Shown: positions 1 to 11,368 of the stretch, one piece after another
Layout: each line of letters begins with the position of its first letter
Position numbering within the stretch: the first letter of the stretch is position 1
Origin: Merzomyia westermanni
Lineage: Eukaryota > Arthropoda > Insecta > Diptera > Tephritidae
Direction: 5' to 3'
Assembly: GCA_949987695.1 (NCBI GenBank)
Contig: OX465288.1
Location: 67,923,159 to 67,987,158 of the forward strand
DNA: 64,000 nt
Notes under the pieces: generated by a model
Databases searched by the model: none
Told to the model about the DNA's origin: nothing
What the model saw: the letters and a program-made list of their open reading frames with translations, nothing else
Made by a program: the position numbers and the translations under genes

Positions 1-2230
1 TTTTTGATTTTCGTACCTTTAATGAACATGAAATATTTGTAAGTATGAGAAGAAGAAGAGATGGGCTCATCAATAAGTAAACTGAAATAATAAGGGCGAT
101 GAGCTGAGTCGATTTAGCGATGTCCGTCTCTCCGTCCGTCTGTATATTTGAACGAAAACTTTTCAAACATAAAATGTGCGTGTATTGGTATTTTGAAAAA
201 ATGTGGTTAGCAAATAAACTAATGGCAGCCGCCGTGTTGTGGCGGTAGTGTTGCCGACCTACCCCACCGAAGGTCCAAGGTTCGAGTCCTGGGACTGGTA
301 ACATCAAAAGTGGTTTGAAAAAGTTTTTCAAAACGGGGTCGCCCTGGGCAGTGGTTTGGCAAACTCTCCGAGTGTCTTTCTGCCAAGGAAGGCTTCTCAG
401 CAAAAATGCATCTCCTTTGTAGATGCCGTTCGAAGTCGGGAAAAATCTGTAGTTCCCGTCAATTTGTAGGAAAAATTTCAAAACAGCACACCACAAATTG
501 GAAGGGAAGCTCGGCGCAAAAATCTCTTAGATGATTTATGATGATATACCTGTTTACCATACATTTATATTTTTTTTTAATTAATTTACCCCTCAAAACT
601 CATCACAGAAGTGTTTGCATTGAAAACAATCAGCTGCCATTATAAAACGAAATGAAAAGTATTAAAATAGACCTGCGTAAATTGGTATGCCATAAATGAT
701 CACTACTAGCTATATAACGTTCATTTCCCCCCGAACTTAGACATCCTTACTTTTTTCCACTTTTAAAGTTTCCGTAAGCAAAGAAATCCAAAAACTTAAA
801 ATTTTCGAAAAATGTTGTAAAATTGGGTGAAATCGGGTAATGTCCACGCCCAGTTTTTTAACATAATTCTGAAATTTTTTTTTTTAATTTAAAAAGCGAT
901 ATTTTTAAAACTAAGCAAGTTATATCAATTAAATTTTGCACACATAATAAGCTTTTTAAGAAAAAAGTCGGCCGCAACAAACTTTGTCAATTTTGAAGAA
1001 GTAGGCGTGGCGTCGCCCTCTTTTCAGCATAAAATTTCTGCTATTTTCAAAGGCAATCGCTTATAATTCAATGTTGATATTTCAATAAAAATTGGTCAGC
1101 TGCTTCTTAGTAGTATGTATTATACTCCTGCCAAAAATTAGCCAAATCGGAAAACACAAAAGCAAAACATTCGTGCACGTATTAAGAGCCCACTGCAATA
1201 GCGAAGTTATATATCTTTTTGGATTTTCATATCTTTCATAAACATTAAATGTACTAAGTATAAGAAGAAGAAGAAGAGAAAAGTTCACTTAAATGATCAG
1301 CACGATGAGCGGAGTCGATTTAGCCATGTCCGTCTCTCCGTCCGTCTGTCTGTCTTCCTTACCTGTTATTTATAAGATGGCCCACATGGTAGTAGAAAAA
1401 GTTTGAAACCTCTATAGGTCATAACTCCACAACAATTTAGCAATTTACCACGATTACTTTTACACAGCTGGGTATATAATGTTTGGTTCCACCCGAACTT
1501 AGACTTCCTTACTTGTTTTAACGTAGTTCTGAAAAATTTGTTTGTAAAATGTTAAACGCGATATTTTTATGACCATGCAAGCTATATCAATAAGATCTTG
1601 CAAACATAATAAGCCTTTAAAGCAAAACTCGACCGCACGAACATTTTGTGGATTTTGGGTAAGTAGGCGTGGCGCCGCCCAGTTTCCAGCCTAAAACTTC
1701 TGTTATTTTCAAAGGCGATTGCTTGTAGTTTGAACTAGATATTTCAATCAAAATTGGTCAGCTGCTACTCAATAGTATGTAGTATACTCCTGCCAAAAAT
1801 TAAGCAAATCGGTTGGGTCACAAGTAAAATATCCCCACTGCAATAGGGAAGTTATATCCCTAGTTTGATTATCATCCCATTAACGAACATGAAAGGTTTG
1901 TAAGTATGAGAAGAAGAAGAAATGGTCCCATCAATAAGTAAATTGAAATAATAAGGACGATGAGCTGAGTCGATTTAGGCATGTCTGTCTGTCTGTCTGT
2001 CTGTCCATCTGTCTATTTGAACGCCAAAAAATCCATCGTGATCACACTACTAACTGCCAGATGGCGGGGTTGTTCATGTACATGGTAAAGTGAATAGAAT
2101 TAGGAGTTTAGATGACATCAAAATCGGCGTATAGTTAGCAATGCGTGCCAAAATTTCTCTGATGAAGAAGCCTGGCAGCTTCCGAAATGGATCTATAAGA
2201 AAAGCTATGGCGGTTGTCTCTAAAATTTTC
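1..2230. repeat. R1 dispersed repeat, at least three incomplete copies
   Basis: Noncoding repeat found again at about 7.7, 11.8-14.7, 26.6-29.7, 44.0 and 61.7-63.5 kb. Diagnostic features are ends reading CTTAGACTTCCTTACTTG (here near 735-753 in a variant form and at 1499-1515), runs of GTCCGTCTGTC-type tetranucleotides, and repeated GGGCGTGGC boxes. Several end motifs lie in a row, so partial copies are joined head to tail. Short reading frames inside are not supported as genes. The superfamily is not identified; foldback structure elsewhere suggests a DNA element. Confidence 0.75.
224..580 (+). mobile_element. SINE-1 copy 1 (tRNA-derived)
   Basis: A tRNA-like head carries an A-box-like stretch (GGCGGTAGTGTTGCC) and a near-perfect B box (GGTTCGAGTCC), the internal RNA polymerase III promoter. 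A family-specific body of about 250 bases follows, ending near ATGATATACCTGTT, then a T/A-rich tail. Other copies start at 8002, 42967 and 63110. It sits inside an R1 repeat; AAATAAACTAATG before it and AATTAATTTAC after it may be a worn target duplication. Confidence 0.8.
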
Positions 2231-2238
2231 GGAGGGAA

Positions 2239-2780
2239 ATGCTTGGAATGGTTTTTATGATTAAATTGCTAAATGGTTCACTCTCCAGCCCGTTTCTTTT
2301 AAGTGAAGTGAATTTCAATGTACCGCCTCGTCCATCAAGGAATTTTAAACCTCTAGTCTTAAAACGGTGCCGAACCAATTTTCAGTTAAATGATCCTTTT
2401 CGCTATTTGTGTCAAGATTATAACTCTCTTTCTAGTAGATTTGATATTTCAAACTCGCTTTTCAGCATAAAAAAATCAATTCTTTCTATCCTAAATACAT
2501 AGCAACTAATTGTTTCTTATGCTTTGTCTTTTATATTAACTTCTAACATTAATTTTCTTCTGTTAACTAATTATTTCTTAATGTGTAATCTATCTTATAT
2601 CTACTTTACTAAGCTGATGAGGTTTTCTCTGTAGCTGAGCAGTTTTAGATCTCGAAAATGAACAAACCAAATCCTTTCAACGACTCGGCACGAGCGCATC
2701 GCGTTATGCGGATGCGTCCCTCGCGCCGATTGGGCGGGATATGGTGGGTAATCCGTTTGAGAATTATTTTTATTATTAAG
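2239..2780 (+). pseudogene. Non-LTR retrotransposon 3' end (ORF2 C-terminus and 3' UTR), copy 1
   Basis: The reading frame (87 residues) ends about 280 bases before the repeat's 3' end. Its last 65 residues closely match a second copy near 47.3-47.5 kb, and the match continues through the 3' untranslated region to GGTGGGTAATCCGTT followed by an ATT-rich tail. The asparagine-, proline- and arginine-rich tail (motifs VNFNVP, CRTNFQLN) resembles the region after the reverse transcriptase domain in insect Jockey/CR1-type elements, from memory. The 5' part is missing, as is usual for 5'-truncated non-LTR insertions. Clade assignment is uncertain. Confidence 0.6.
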
Positions 2781-3932
2781 CAAAAACGTGCCCGTGATAT
2801 TAATTCTCTGCATCTGGATTATGATTACTGGACCGAAACGTGTCTTTCGATACCTCTCTCGACATTTTGCGACTTTTTTAGCTGTCGAAAACAATCACAT
2901 CGATTTCGTAAATCTGTAAATATTTCGTCGATTCTGTAAATATTTTAACGCCAGGTGTTAGCTTAACACCATTTTTAACGCTTTTCCATATTCGCTAAGT
3001 TTTAACCACACGAAAATTGTTTAGACTTGTGGTTAGGCGTCCCGAATTAATTTGATGGTGTCTAGAAGTGTGTTAACATAGCTCCGGCAATTCTCGTGTT
3101 TAAATCGTGAAAAAAATTACTTTTGACATATTTTCAAAAATAAAAATTAATTCAACAAAAAAAAAACGTAAAAAAAGTTCGTCAAAATCCTGTGGTTTCT
3201 ACTAATGCAGTTAAAGTACTGTCCCACTAATTCGAATTTATTAATTTGAACTTAGAATTGTTAACACATTTCTAAGAATAAAATGTAATTAAATAAAAAT
3301 AAAATAGGAAATTTAAAAAAAAAAATCCCGAGATCGCGACGTACGCGTTGTAATCCGAGCGCTTATCACCTGCGCTACTGCGACGTGGACGCTGTCAGAT
3401 GGTGTACTTAAGATTTACGCAATGATTTCGTCTGTTTTGACTGAGATGCCACATATTACAATTAGCTTTATCTTAGTGTTAAGGCAAGCTAGAGAATCGC
3501 ACACTCGTTAAGCACAAACGCCAAAAACTGGCAAGAAGCCTAACGCTCGACGAGTGGTTAAAATGTTACAGAATCGGCTGTTCTGAAATCCGATGTATGT
3601 CGAAATCTAAATTGATTGATTTAAAATTATCTGACTCAATGTTCGAATCCGATTTTACCACCGTATTTGGTGTTCTGTATTCCAATTTATCGGAAATTTA
3701 AGTTTAAATAATCCCAATGACGTTTTTGTTGTTGTTTGTCGTTACAAACATAGATATACGAGAAGAACAAGCAATCAGTTGTTCACTGCGATCACCATGT
3801 AGTGATTTCGCCATGTTGAAAACTATTTCCAAATATCTGTAAGGTAAAAATGGGTGAGTAATATGGATGCGTTTAAGCGTTTTTCCGACGGCATTTACGA
3901 TAAATTGCAAATGTGTGGAATGGCTCTGAGAT
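2781..3932. other. No gene recognised
   Basis: AT-rich DNA without a credible coding frame. A short segment near 3327-3400 read on the minus strand has a D-arm-like GCGC stem and ends in a T-run, but no full tRNA cloverleaf can be built. It may be a decayed SINE head. Confidence 0.4.
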
Positions 3933-6728
3933 GATGGCACCCCATTGGTCGATATTTAAATCAAATGTTATGCCAAATAATTGGCCACTAATTGGTCAGC
4001 CATATAAACATTTTTATGGCGTTTGAAAGTTTTCCGAAGCAAAAATTATTTACCTATTTGGGCACCCTAAATACTAATATTTTCCAAGAAAAAGTATTCC
4101 AAATAGTTGGTCATAATTGGTCAACAGGTTTCATTAATTGGTGGTTGACAGAAATTTTTAAATTAATTTTTAAAAAATTTTTGAGCTGTCGAATTTGTTA
4201 TCGACTGAGAATAATTGGTTACTAATTGGTCTGCAGGTTTCATTAAACTTTTTAATTAAATTTGAAAGATTTTGAGTTACAGAATTTGTTATCGACTGAG
4301 ATGCTGGCACCCCATTGGCCTATATTTGAATCAAATGTTATGCCAAATAAATGGTAGCTAATTGGTCACAATTGGTCAGCAGGTTTCACTAATTGGTCAA
4401 ACAGAGACATTTTTATGACTTTTTAAAGTTTGCCAAGGAAAACCTAATTTACCTATTTAGGCACCCTATATACTAAGATTTTCCAAAAAAAATTATGCCA
4501 AATAATTGGTTATTAATTGATCATAATTGGTCAGCAGGTTTCATTAATTGTTCGTTGATAGAAACTTTTTAATTAAATTTGAAAGATTTTGTGTTATTGT
4601 GAATTTGTTATCCACTGGTGCTGGCACCCCATTGGCCGATATTTGAATCAAATGTTATGCCAAATAAATGGCAGCTAATTGGTCACAATTGGTCAGCAGG
4701 TTTCACTAATTGGTCAAACAGAGACATTTTTTATGACTTTTTAAAGTTTGCCAAGGAAAACCTAATTTACCTATTTAGGCACCCTATATACTAAGATTTT
4801 CCAAAAAAAATTATGCCAAATAATTGGTTATTAATTGATCATAATTGGTCAGCAGGTTTCATTAATTGTTCGTTGATAGAAACTTTTTAATTAAATTTAA
4901 AAGATTTTGTGTTATTGTGAATTTGTTATCCACTGGTGCTGGCACCCCATTGGCCGATATTTGAATCAAATGTTATGCCAAATAAATGGCAGCTAATTGG
5001 TCACAATTGGTCAGCAGGTTTCACTAATTGGTCAAACAGAGACATTTTTTATGACTTTTTAAAGTTTGCCAAGGAAAACTTAATTTACCTATTTAGGCAC
5101 CCTATATACTAAGATTTTCCAAAAAAAATTATGCCAAATAATTGGTTATTAATTGATCATAATTGGTCAGCAGGTTTCATTAATTGTTCGTTGATAGAAA
5201 CTTTTTAATTAAATTTAAAAGATTTTGTGTTATTGTGAATTTGTTATCCACTGGTGCTGGCACCCCATTGGCCGATATTTGAATCAAATGTTATGCCAAA
5301 TAAATGGCAGCTAATTGGTCACAATTGGTCAGCAGGTTTCACTAATTGGTCAAACAGAGACATTTTTTATGACTTTTTAAAGTTTGCCAAGGAAAACCTA
5401 ATTTACCTATTTAGGCACCCTATATACTAAGATTTTCCAAAAAAAATTATGCCAAATAATTGGTTATTAATTGATCATAATTGGTCAGCAGGTTTCATTA
5501 ATTGTTCGTTGATAGAAACTTTTTAATTAAATTTAAAAGATTTTGTGTTATTGTGAATTTGTTATCCACTGGTGCTGGCACCCCATTGGCCGATATTTGA
5601 ATCAAATGTTATGCCAAATAAATGGTAGCTAATTGGTCACAATTGGTCAGCAGGTTTCACTAATTGGTCAAACAGAGACATTTTTTATGACTTTTTAAAG
5701 TTTGCCAAGGAAAACCTAATTTACCTATTTAGGCACCCTATATACTAAGATTTTCCAAAAAAAATTATGCCAAATAATTGGTTATTAATTGATCATAATT
5801 GGTCAGCAGGTTTCATTAATTGTTCGTTGATAGAAACTTTTTAATTAAATTTGAAAGATTTTGTGTTATTGTGAATTTGTTATCCACTGGTGCTGGCACC
5901 CCATTGGCCGATATTTGAATCAAATGTTATGCCAAATAAATGGTAGCTAATTGGTCACAATTGGTCAGCAGGTTTCACTAATTGGTCAAACAGAGACATT
6001 TTTTATGACTTTTTAAAGTTTGCCAAGGAAAACCTAATTTACCTATTTAGGCACCCTATATACTAAGATTTTCCAAAAAAAATTATGCCAAATAATTGGT
6101 TATTAATTGGTCATAATTGGTCAGCAGGTTTCATTAATTGTTCGTTGATAGACCCTTTTTAATTAAATTTGAAAGATTTTGTGTTATTGTGAATTTGTTA
6201 TCCACTGGTGCTGGCACTCCATTGGCCGATATTTGAATCAAATGTTATGCCAAATAAATGGTAGCTAATTGGTCACAATTGGTCAGCAGGTTTCACTAAT
6301 TGGTCAAACAGAGACATTTTTTATGACTTTTTAAAGTTTGCCAAGGAAAACCTAATTTACCTATTTAGGCACCCTATATACTAAGATTTTCCAAAAAAAA
6401 TTATGCCAAATAATTGGTTATTAATTGATCATAATTGGTCAGCAGGTTTCATTAATTGTTCGTTGATAGAAACTTTTTTATTAAATTTGAAAGATTTTGT
6501 GTTATTGTGAATTTGTTATCCACTGGTGCTGGTAGCCCATTGGTCGATATTTGAATCAAATGTTATGCCAAATAATTGGTAGCTAATTGGTCACAATCGG
6601 TCAGCAGGTTTCACTAATTGGTCAAACAGAGACATTTTTTATGACTTTTTAAAGTTTGCCAAGGAAAGCCTAATTTACCTATTTAGGCCCCTATATACTA
6701 AGATTTTCCACAACAAAATTATGCCAAA
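3933..6728. repeat. Tandem satellite, 318-base dimeric unit
   Basis: The phrase GCTGGCACCCCATTGG recurs at 4303, 4620, 4938, 5256, 5574, 5892, 6210 and (mutated) 6528. Spacing is exactly 318 after the first interval of 317. Within each unit the ATGCCAAATAA-AATTGGTC-CAGGTTTCA block occurs twice, 156 and 162 bases apart, so the repeat is a dimer of diverged half-units. The first 370 bases are a more diverged edge unit. Inner units differ by only a few bases. The array stops abruptly at a MITE and does not resume. No open reading frame persists. Confidence 0.95.
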
Positions 6729-6731
6729 TAA

Positions 6732-7184
6732 CACTGCGTTACAAAAACGAGCTTTAGTTTTGTCCTATGAACCAAATATACTTTTTCGGAAACGGGAGAA
6801 AAAATAAAAATACACGTGTATCGGCGATTTTCACGTACACGTCAGAATTTTTTTTTCTGTCCTATGAACCAAATATATTTTTTCGGAAAGGGGAGAAAAA
6901 ATAAAAAATACACGTGTATCGCTGATTTTCATGTACACGTCAGAATTTTTTTTTTTTGCAGTGCTCCGTACGTGGTAGCCAAATTATTGATACAACGTAC
7001 TTTATTGTTGACCTTCCATCAGTTAACTTGCATAAATTTCTATAGCAATAGTCGCACACGACTAAAAACAAAGAAAAAATTCTGACGTGTACATGAAAAT
7101 CGCCGATACACGTGTATTTTTATTTTTTCTCCCCTTTCCGAAAAGGATATTTAGTTCATAGGACAGAATGAGTGTAGCGCGGTG
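6732..7184. mobile_element. CACTA-type MITE, copy 1
   Basis: Flanked by a direct TAA on both sides. The ends are CACTGCGTTACA and, reversed, CACCGCGCTACA. About 110-base arms containing CCTATGAACCAAATATA and CACGTGTATCGGCGAT are inverted at the two ends, and the left arm is duplicated within the element. A CAC terminus plus a 3-base target duplication fits the EnSpm/CACTA group; PIF/Harbinger (TWA target) is the alternative. It encodes no transposase. Confidence 0.75.
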
Positions 7185-7526
7185 TAATATTTCTAAATTT
7201 GTCTTAATTAAAAGTGGGCGGTGCCACACCCATTTTCAAAAATTTGTTGAAAATTTTGTTTTCTACCTTAATGTTAATGTACAAATTTTATAAAAACGTT
7301 TATTTATCTTGAGTATTTTACGGAGACTGACTTACTTAAAGCTAACATAACTTAATTCTAGCTCTAACTTTCCCATTGGCGCTGCCGCGATCGCTGTTGC
7401 TGTTGTCGTCGCTGTCGACTGCACTGGCTTGTCTTTATCGCTGCCGCTAAGGCGTTGCGCTCACCAGAGGCTAAATCAGCAAAAACGGATTCCCACACAA
7501 ATCGAGGGAATCTTTACGAATGCTTA
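7185..7526. other. R1 fragment, then unassigned DNA
   Basis: The first 90 bases match an inner R1 segment (AAAAGTGGGCGGTGCC). The rest includes a short GCTGTTGCTGTTGTCG-type stretch and has no recognised gene. Confidence 0.4.
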
Positions 7527-7725
7527 CACCGCGTTACACACATTCTGTCCTATGAACCAAATATACTTTTTCGGAAAGGGGAGAAAAAATAAAAACACAC
7601 GTGTATCGGCGATTTTCATGTACACGTCAGAATTTTTTTTTTACGTATAAAGCATAAAGCTCGTAGTGTCCGTCTGTCCGCCTGTGTGAAAGACTTTGGA
7701 TCGATCGAGCTGAATTTTTGCAGGC
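7527..7725 (+). mobile_element. CACTA-type MITE, copy 2, left half only
   Basis: Starts CACCGCGTTACACA after TTA and runs through the same arm as the other copies. It then enters a GTGTGAAAGACTTTGGATCGAT segment that also occurs inside the copy near 59.4 kb. No matching right end is visible, so the copy is truncated or continues into R1 sequence. Confidence 0.6.
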
Positions 7726-8001
7726 AGACTCGTGGAAATGTCTGTATCACGTGAAGTTATATACCTCTTTTGATTTTCATACCTTTAATGAACATGAAAT
7801 GCTTGTAAGTATGAGAAGAAGAAAAGATGGGCTCATCAATAAGTAATTAGCAATGTCCGTCTCTCCGTCCGTCTGTGTGTCTCTCCGTCTGTCTATTTGA
7901 ACGCAAATTTTTCAAACATAACATGTGCATGTATTGGTATTTTGAAAAAATTTAGTCAGCAGTTGTTGGTAGGGAACCTATTTATATACAAATAAACTAA
8001 T
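7726..8001. repeat. R1 fragment
   Basis: Closely parallels the first 223 bases of the window, including TTTTGATTTTCATACCTTT, the tetranucleotide run and GTGCATGTATTGGTATTTTG, and leads into a SINE at the same point. Confidence 0.75.
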
Positions 8002-8123
8002 GGTGGCCGCCGTGGTTTGGCGGTAGTGTTGCCAGCCTACCACACCGAAGGTCCAAGGTTCGAGTCCTGGGACAGGTAACATCAAAAGTGGTTTGAAAAA
8101 GTTTTTCAAAACGGGGTCGCCCC
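8002..8123 (+). mobile_element. SINE-1 copy 2, 3' part missing
   Basis: The tRNA-like head and B box (GGTTCGAGTCCTG) are intact. The copy stops at GGGGTCGCCCC, where hAT-like sequence begins. The 5' flank (AAATAAACTAATG) is the same as that of copy 1, so both descend from one insertion into an R1 copy. Confidence 0.8.
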
Positions 8124-8587
8124 TTTGCAGCAGTGTGACTAGGTGATAAAAAAAAGAGGTTAAATCGGTTGAAAAGGCTAAAATTAATCTCTAAAGATCA
8201 CTATCTTATCCGTGATTAATCCCTTTAGCGTACAGTTGGCTTAGATTCAAAATTTTAGTGTTTGTAGCATACTCATAGGAGTTAAAATTACCCGTGAATG
8301 CGACTCATCCCGGAAGCATCCTAGACTATTCGCATTTATTTGCTGGCAAAAAAAAAGGTTAGAAAAGGCAGTAATTAAGAAACGAAGAAGCTAAAAAAAG
8401 TCGGAAATTTTTTTTACGAAATCCATTTCAAATTTTTTATTTTAGTTTAAACTATTTGTATATAAAGCTGTAGACATAACTTAAAGGAATTATTCTTGTT
8501 TCAACACATATCATGCACATTTTCCTTGACTAGAAATTTTTTCAAAGAAATACATAGTATAGAAAAATCACTACAAACTAATATATA
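8124..8587. repeat. hAT-associated 5' region and small dispersed repeat
   Basis: Begins near CAGTGTGACTAGGTGAT, which could be a hAT-type end. The stretch ACAGTTGGCTTAGATTCAA...CTCATAGGAGTTAAAA, ending near TCGCATTTATT, recurs in diverged form at 60590-60870. The remainder is AT-rich with no gene. Confidence 0.45.
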
Positions 8588-9130
8588 TAATACTATATAA
8601 TATTTTCCTCGTCTGGTGAATCAGAAGAGCTTAAGTCTGCGTCCAAAGTTTGTGTATTTGTAATAGAGATAAGATCATCGGTAATTTCAAAATCAGTGCA
8701 ACATTTGGATGAGTGTTTTAACGAGCGTTTTAATTTTTAGTCTGTTCCTTAACTTAGTTTTTAAAATGTTCAAGTCACTAAAAATTCTGTCAACCTCCCC
8801 ATTACTAAAAGGTAATACTAAAAAGCTAAATACGAATTCGACCAGTTCTAAAAGAGGGGGTTTGTTTAATGAATTTTTATGTTCTCGGACCTCCGCCCAA
8901 AATTCAATGGTAGAGGTCACACATGTCCACTGTATGGTTATTAGCTTTTGCCACTGCAGCTCAATCAATGCTACTTGGCTTGGAGAATACCTAGATTTTT
9001 CTTCTTGAAAGTGAGATAATACATCCGGCGTTGTAACTTTCAAAGAATTATCAACTGAAAAAAAATGTATCTTTTGTAAAGGGTTCATATTATCAGGTAG
9101 GCGATGTCGCAATTGGGTTATCAACTCCAT
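8588..9130 (-). pseudogene. hAT transposase C-terminal fragment
   Basis: The main frame (145 residues, 8693-9130) ends in a segment with LVLPFSNGEVDRIFSDLN followed by KTKLRNR. This is the hAT C-terminal dimerisation signature (a conserved SN-EVERxFS-type core, known family knowledge). A one-base shift near 8695 lets a serine/aspartate-rich tail continue to about 8588. The zinc finger and the catalytic RNase-H-like core are absent, so this is only the 3' part of a dead element. It adjoins a SINE that it probably interrupted. Confidence 0.8.
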
Positions 9131-9289
9131 TAAAAATAGTTAGCAATTTTTACGCATAATTTTACTAATAGTACCTTCATTTAACTATAATTTTATATGG
9201 AAAATATGGTGTTGGGACCAGGAAAGGTTTGGATTAAAAAAAGTCTAAAAAAGCGCATAGGTACAAGCGATGAAAATATTGAATTTCGC

Positions 9290-9445
9290 TTTCTAAGTGT
9301 TTTGCAGTTCAATACAATTATTCGAATACCACTATTCGAATAATACTATTCGAATAAACGAATAAATAACTCTAATAAACATTAACAAATTTTTTGTACC
9401 CAACGAATAAAAATATTATTTATTCGAATAGTCCCATGCCTACTG
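9290..9445. repeat. ATTCGAATA-rich palindromic repeat, copy 1
   Basis: Many short palindromes of the form TATTCGAATA, preceded by AATTTCGCTTTCTAA and a TTGCAGTTCAATACAA segment and ending near AGTCCCATGCCTAC. Related sequence lies at 9540-9712 and 59768-59880. The terminal CATGGGA/GATGGGA resembles hAT-derived MITE ends, which is inference. Confidence 0.55.
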
Positions 9446-9539
9446 CTTATGCACACATTTGTTCAAGCAACCATACAAACATACATACAAACCGTGCATG
9501 CTCATAAGTACAAACGATGAAAATAGTGAATTTCGCTTT

Positions 9540-9712
9540 CTAAATCTCTTGCAGTTCAATACAACTATTCGAATACCACTACTCCAATAATACTATTCGA
9601 ATACCACTACTCGAATAATACTATTCGAATAAACGGATAAAGAATTCGAATAAATATTATCCGAATTACGAATACCCGTCCAATAAAAATATTATTTATT
9701 CGAATAATTTGT
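9540..9712. repeat. ATTCGAATA-rich palindromic repeat, copy 2
   Basis: Second tandem copy about 240 bases after the first, with the same CTTGCAGTTCAATACAA lead-in and a run of ATTCGAATA palindromes. Confidence 0.6.
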
Positions 9713-9752
9713 ATCCATTCAGATTCATTGATTAACAGCAGTAAGAGCCTAT

Positions 9753-10206
9753 ATGCATTTAAACCATACCATGTTCGCCTGGCTGAATATGAGAAAGCCC
9801 TTCAATGAATCGTGCGAGAACTGCCGAAGCCCCTACGTTCAATTCGTTCTACAAATCGCATACGATCATTCTGGGCCCAGGTCTGGGAAAATCAGAAAAA
9901 GTTTGTTAGTTCAGTTTTCGAGAAATCGTCAGACGTTCGTCCATACGCAGTGGTGAATATATTCAGCAAACCGGTATCTGGGTTACTAGAAGCCGGTGCC
10001 TCAATTAGTTGTGTAGGTGGACGACTTGCAAGAAAAGTAGCTGCCACAGATCCACTTCGAAATCGCAAGATATAATTGGATATGTTGCTACAAAATCTAT
10101 AACTATTTTCGTAATCCCAAGTCTGAAAGAAAATCTCTATTTAGGAATAGACTCCTGGAAATCGTTTAATCTCTGGCCTATACCCTTAAGAACTGAACTT
10201 AGTTAA
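9753..10206 (+). pseudogene. Degenerate Ty3/gypsy gag end and protease
   Basis: Frames broken by shifts encode a segment with VSGLLEAGASISCVGG, recognisable as the retropepsin active-site region. The catalytic aspartate of the usual D-S/T-G-A motif is replaced by glutamate here, so the enzyme would be inactive. Upstream codons (ESCENC) may be the last trace of a zinc knuckle. Reverse transcriptase and integrase remnants of the same element follow. The family differs from the A/B/C elements elsewhere in the window. Confidence 0.65.
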
Positions 10207-10229
10207 AGCGAACCAGATAACCTAAGACT

Positions 10230-10860
10230 ACTAAGCAAAGATATTATCCCGTGTCCACAGCCATTGAGAAAATGATGTTCAAAGAACTTGATCGTATGCT
10301 AGAATTGGGAGTTATAGAGGAATCAGAAAGTGCTTTTCTCTTATAGTTCTTGTTCGCAACCCAGGGAAAGTTAGGTTGTGTATGGACTGCCGAAAATTGA
10401 ATTCGCTCACAAAAGAGGATTCTTATCCGCTACCCAATATTGACGGCATTTTGTTCCGGTTGCCAAAGGCAAAATTTATTAGCCTAGACCTGAAGGACGC
10501 AAATACCCTTAGATGAGGCGTCTAAATACAAAACTGCGTGCGTAAAACGGTACCAGGAAAACCATTATACACTATGTTAAGACATTGGTTTTTATTTATT
10601 TGGATGACCTCTTGGTGGCATCCGATTCCTTTGAAAATTATCTCGACGTTCTGCGTAAAGTTTCCAAATGTATACGAACATCAGGGCTAAGTGTAAAAAT
10701 AGCTAAAAGCAAGTTTTGTCTGAAAAGGTTTACTACCTAGGTTATGTAGTTGGGAACGAAATCGGGCAAACAGATCCCGAAAAAGTGTCTCCCATAACTG
10801 AGTTTCCACAGTCACATTCTGTCAAGCAGCTTAGACGATTTCTGAAATGACCGGTTGATA
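10230..10860 (+). pseudogene. Degenerate Ty3/gypsy reverse transcriptase
   Basis: Stitched frames show, in order, a pre-RT stretch, VRLCMDCRKLNSLTKEDSYP near 10370-10430, ISLDLKDA near 10480, a decayed LDDLL-type catalytic box near 10605, and a YLGYVVG segment near 10735. A stretch between the LDLKDA block and the catalytic box has been lost, and many stops and shifts are present. Order and orientation match a single old insertion. Confidence 0.7.
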
Positions 10861-11356
10861 ACAGTGGAAACATTGGAGTTTTTATCGTATCAGATCACTT
10901 TTCCAAGTTCCATTTTTGAAGGCGGTAAAAAAATTCAATTCGGATTGGCGTGCCGGATACAATCGTTTCTGAGGATGGGTCCTAATTTAAATCGCGCCCT
11001 TTTAATTACCTTCCTCGAAAGTACAACATAAAGCATGTTTACACACATGCTCCACAATCTAACGCATCCTAGCGCAACAACCGTTCTATAATTTCTGTCA
11101 TAAAAACCTATATTGACCCAGATCGAAAGAGTTGGGATGAAAATCTTAGTGGTATCTGTTGTACCTTACGGTCGAGTTGTACGAGCTACTCACTCGGCGA
11201 TCGGAACTTCTCTATATTTTTTGACTTTGACCAACATATCATGACTTCAAGGGAAGCCCATAGGAACTTACCACGCCAAAGATATACAGCAATAGCGATT
11301 GTTCAGGCCATAAGTGGTATCAGCTTCAGTTGTTTTGACCCGCAAGTCTGATTTTG
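10861..11356 (+). pseudogene. Degenerate Ty3/gypsy integrase
   Basis: Short pieces in different frames (SDHFSKFHFLKAVKKFNSD near 10890-10945, and a decayed C-terminal core piece near 11180-11240) fit an integrase core. RNase H and the zinc-binding part are missing or unrecognisable. A purine-rich tract (GGATGGGGGGAAA) follows at 11356-11368, as expected before a 3' LTR. Confidence 0.6.
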
Positions 11357-11368
11357 GATGGGGGGAAA

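Noticed and set aside
3327..3400. Possible tRNA gene on the minus strand
   Set aside because: A D-arm-like stem and a following T-run exist, but the anticodon and T arms do not pair, so it is at most a decayed tRNA-like SINE head.
3933..6728. CRISPR-like array of regularly spaced repeats
   Set aside because: The unit is a 318-base satellite with no unique spacers, in eukaryotic DNA.
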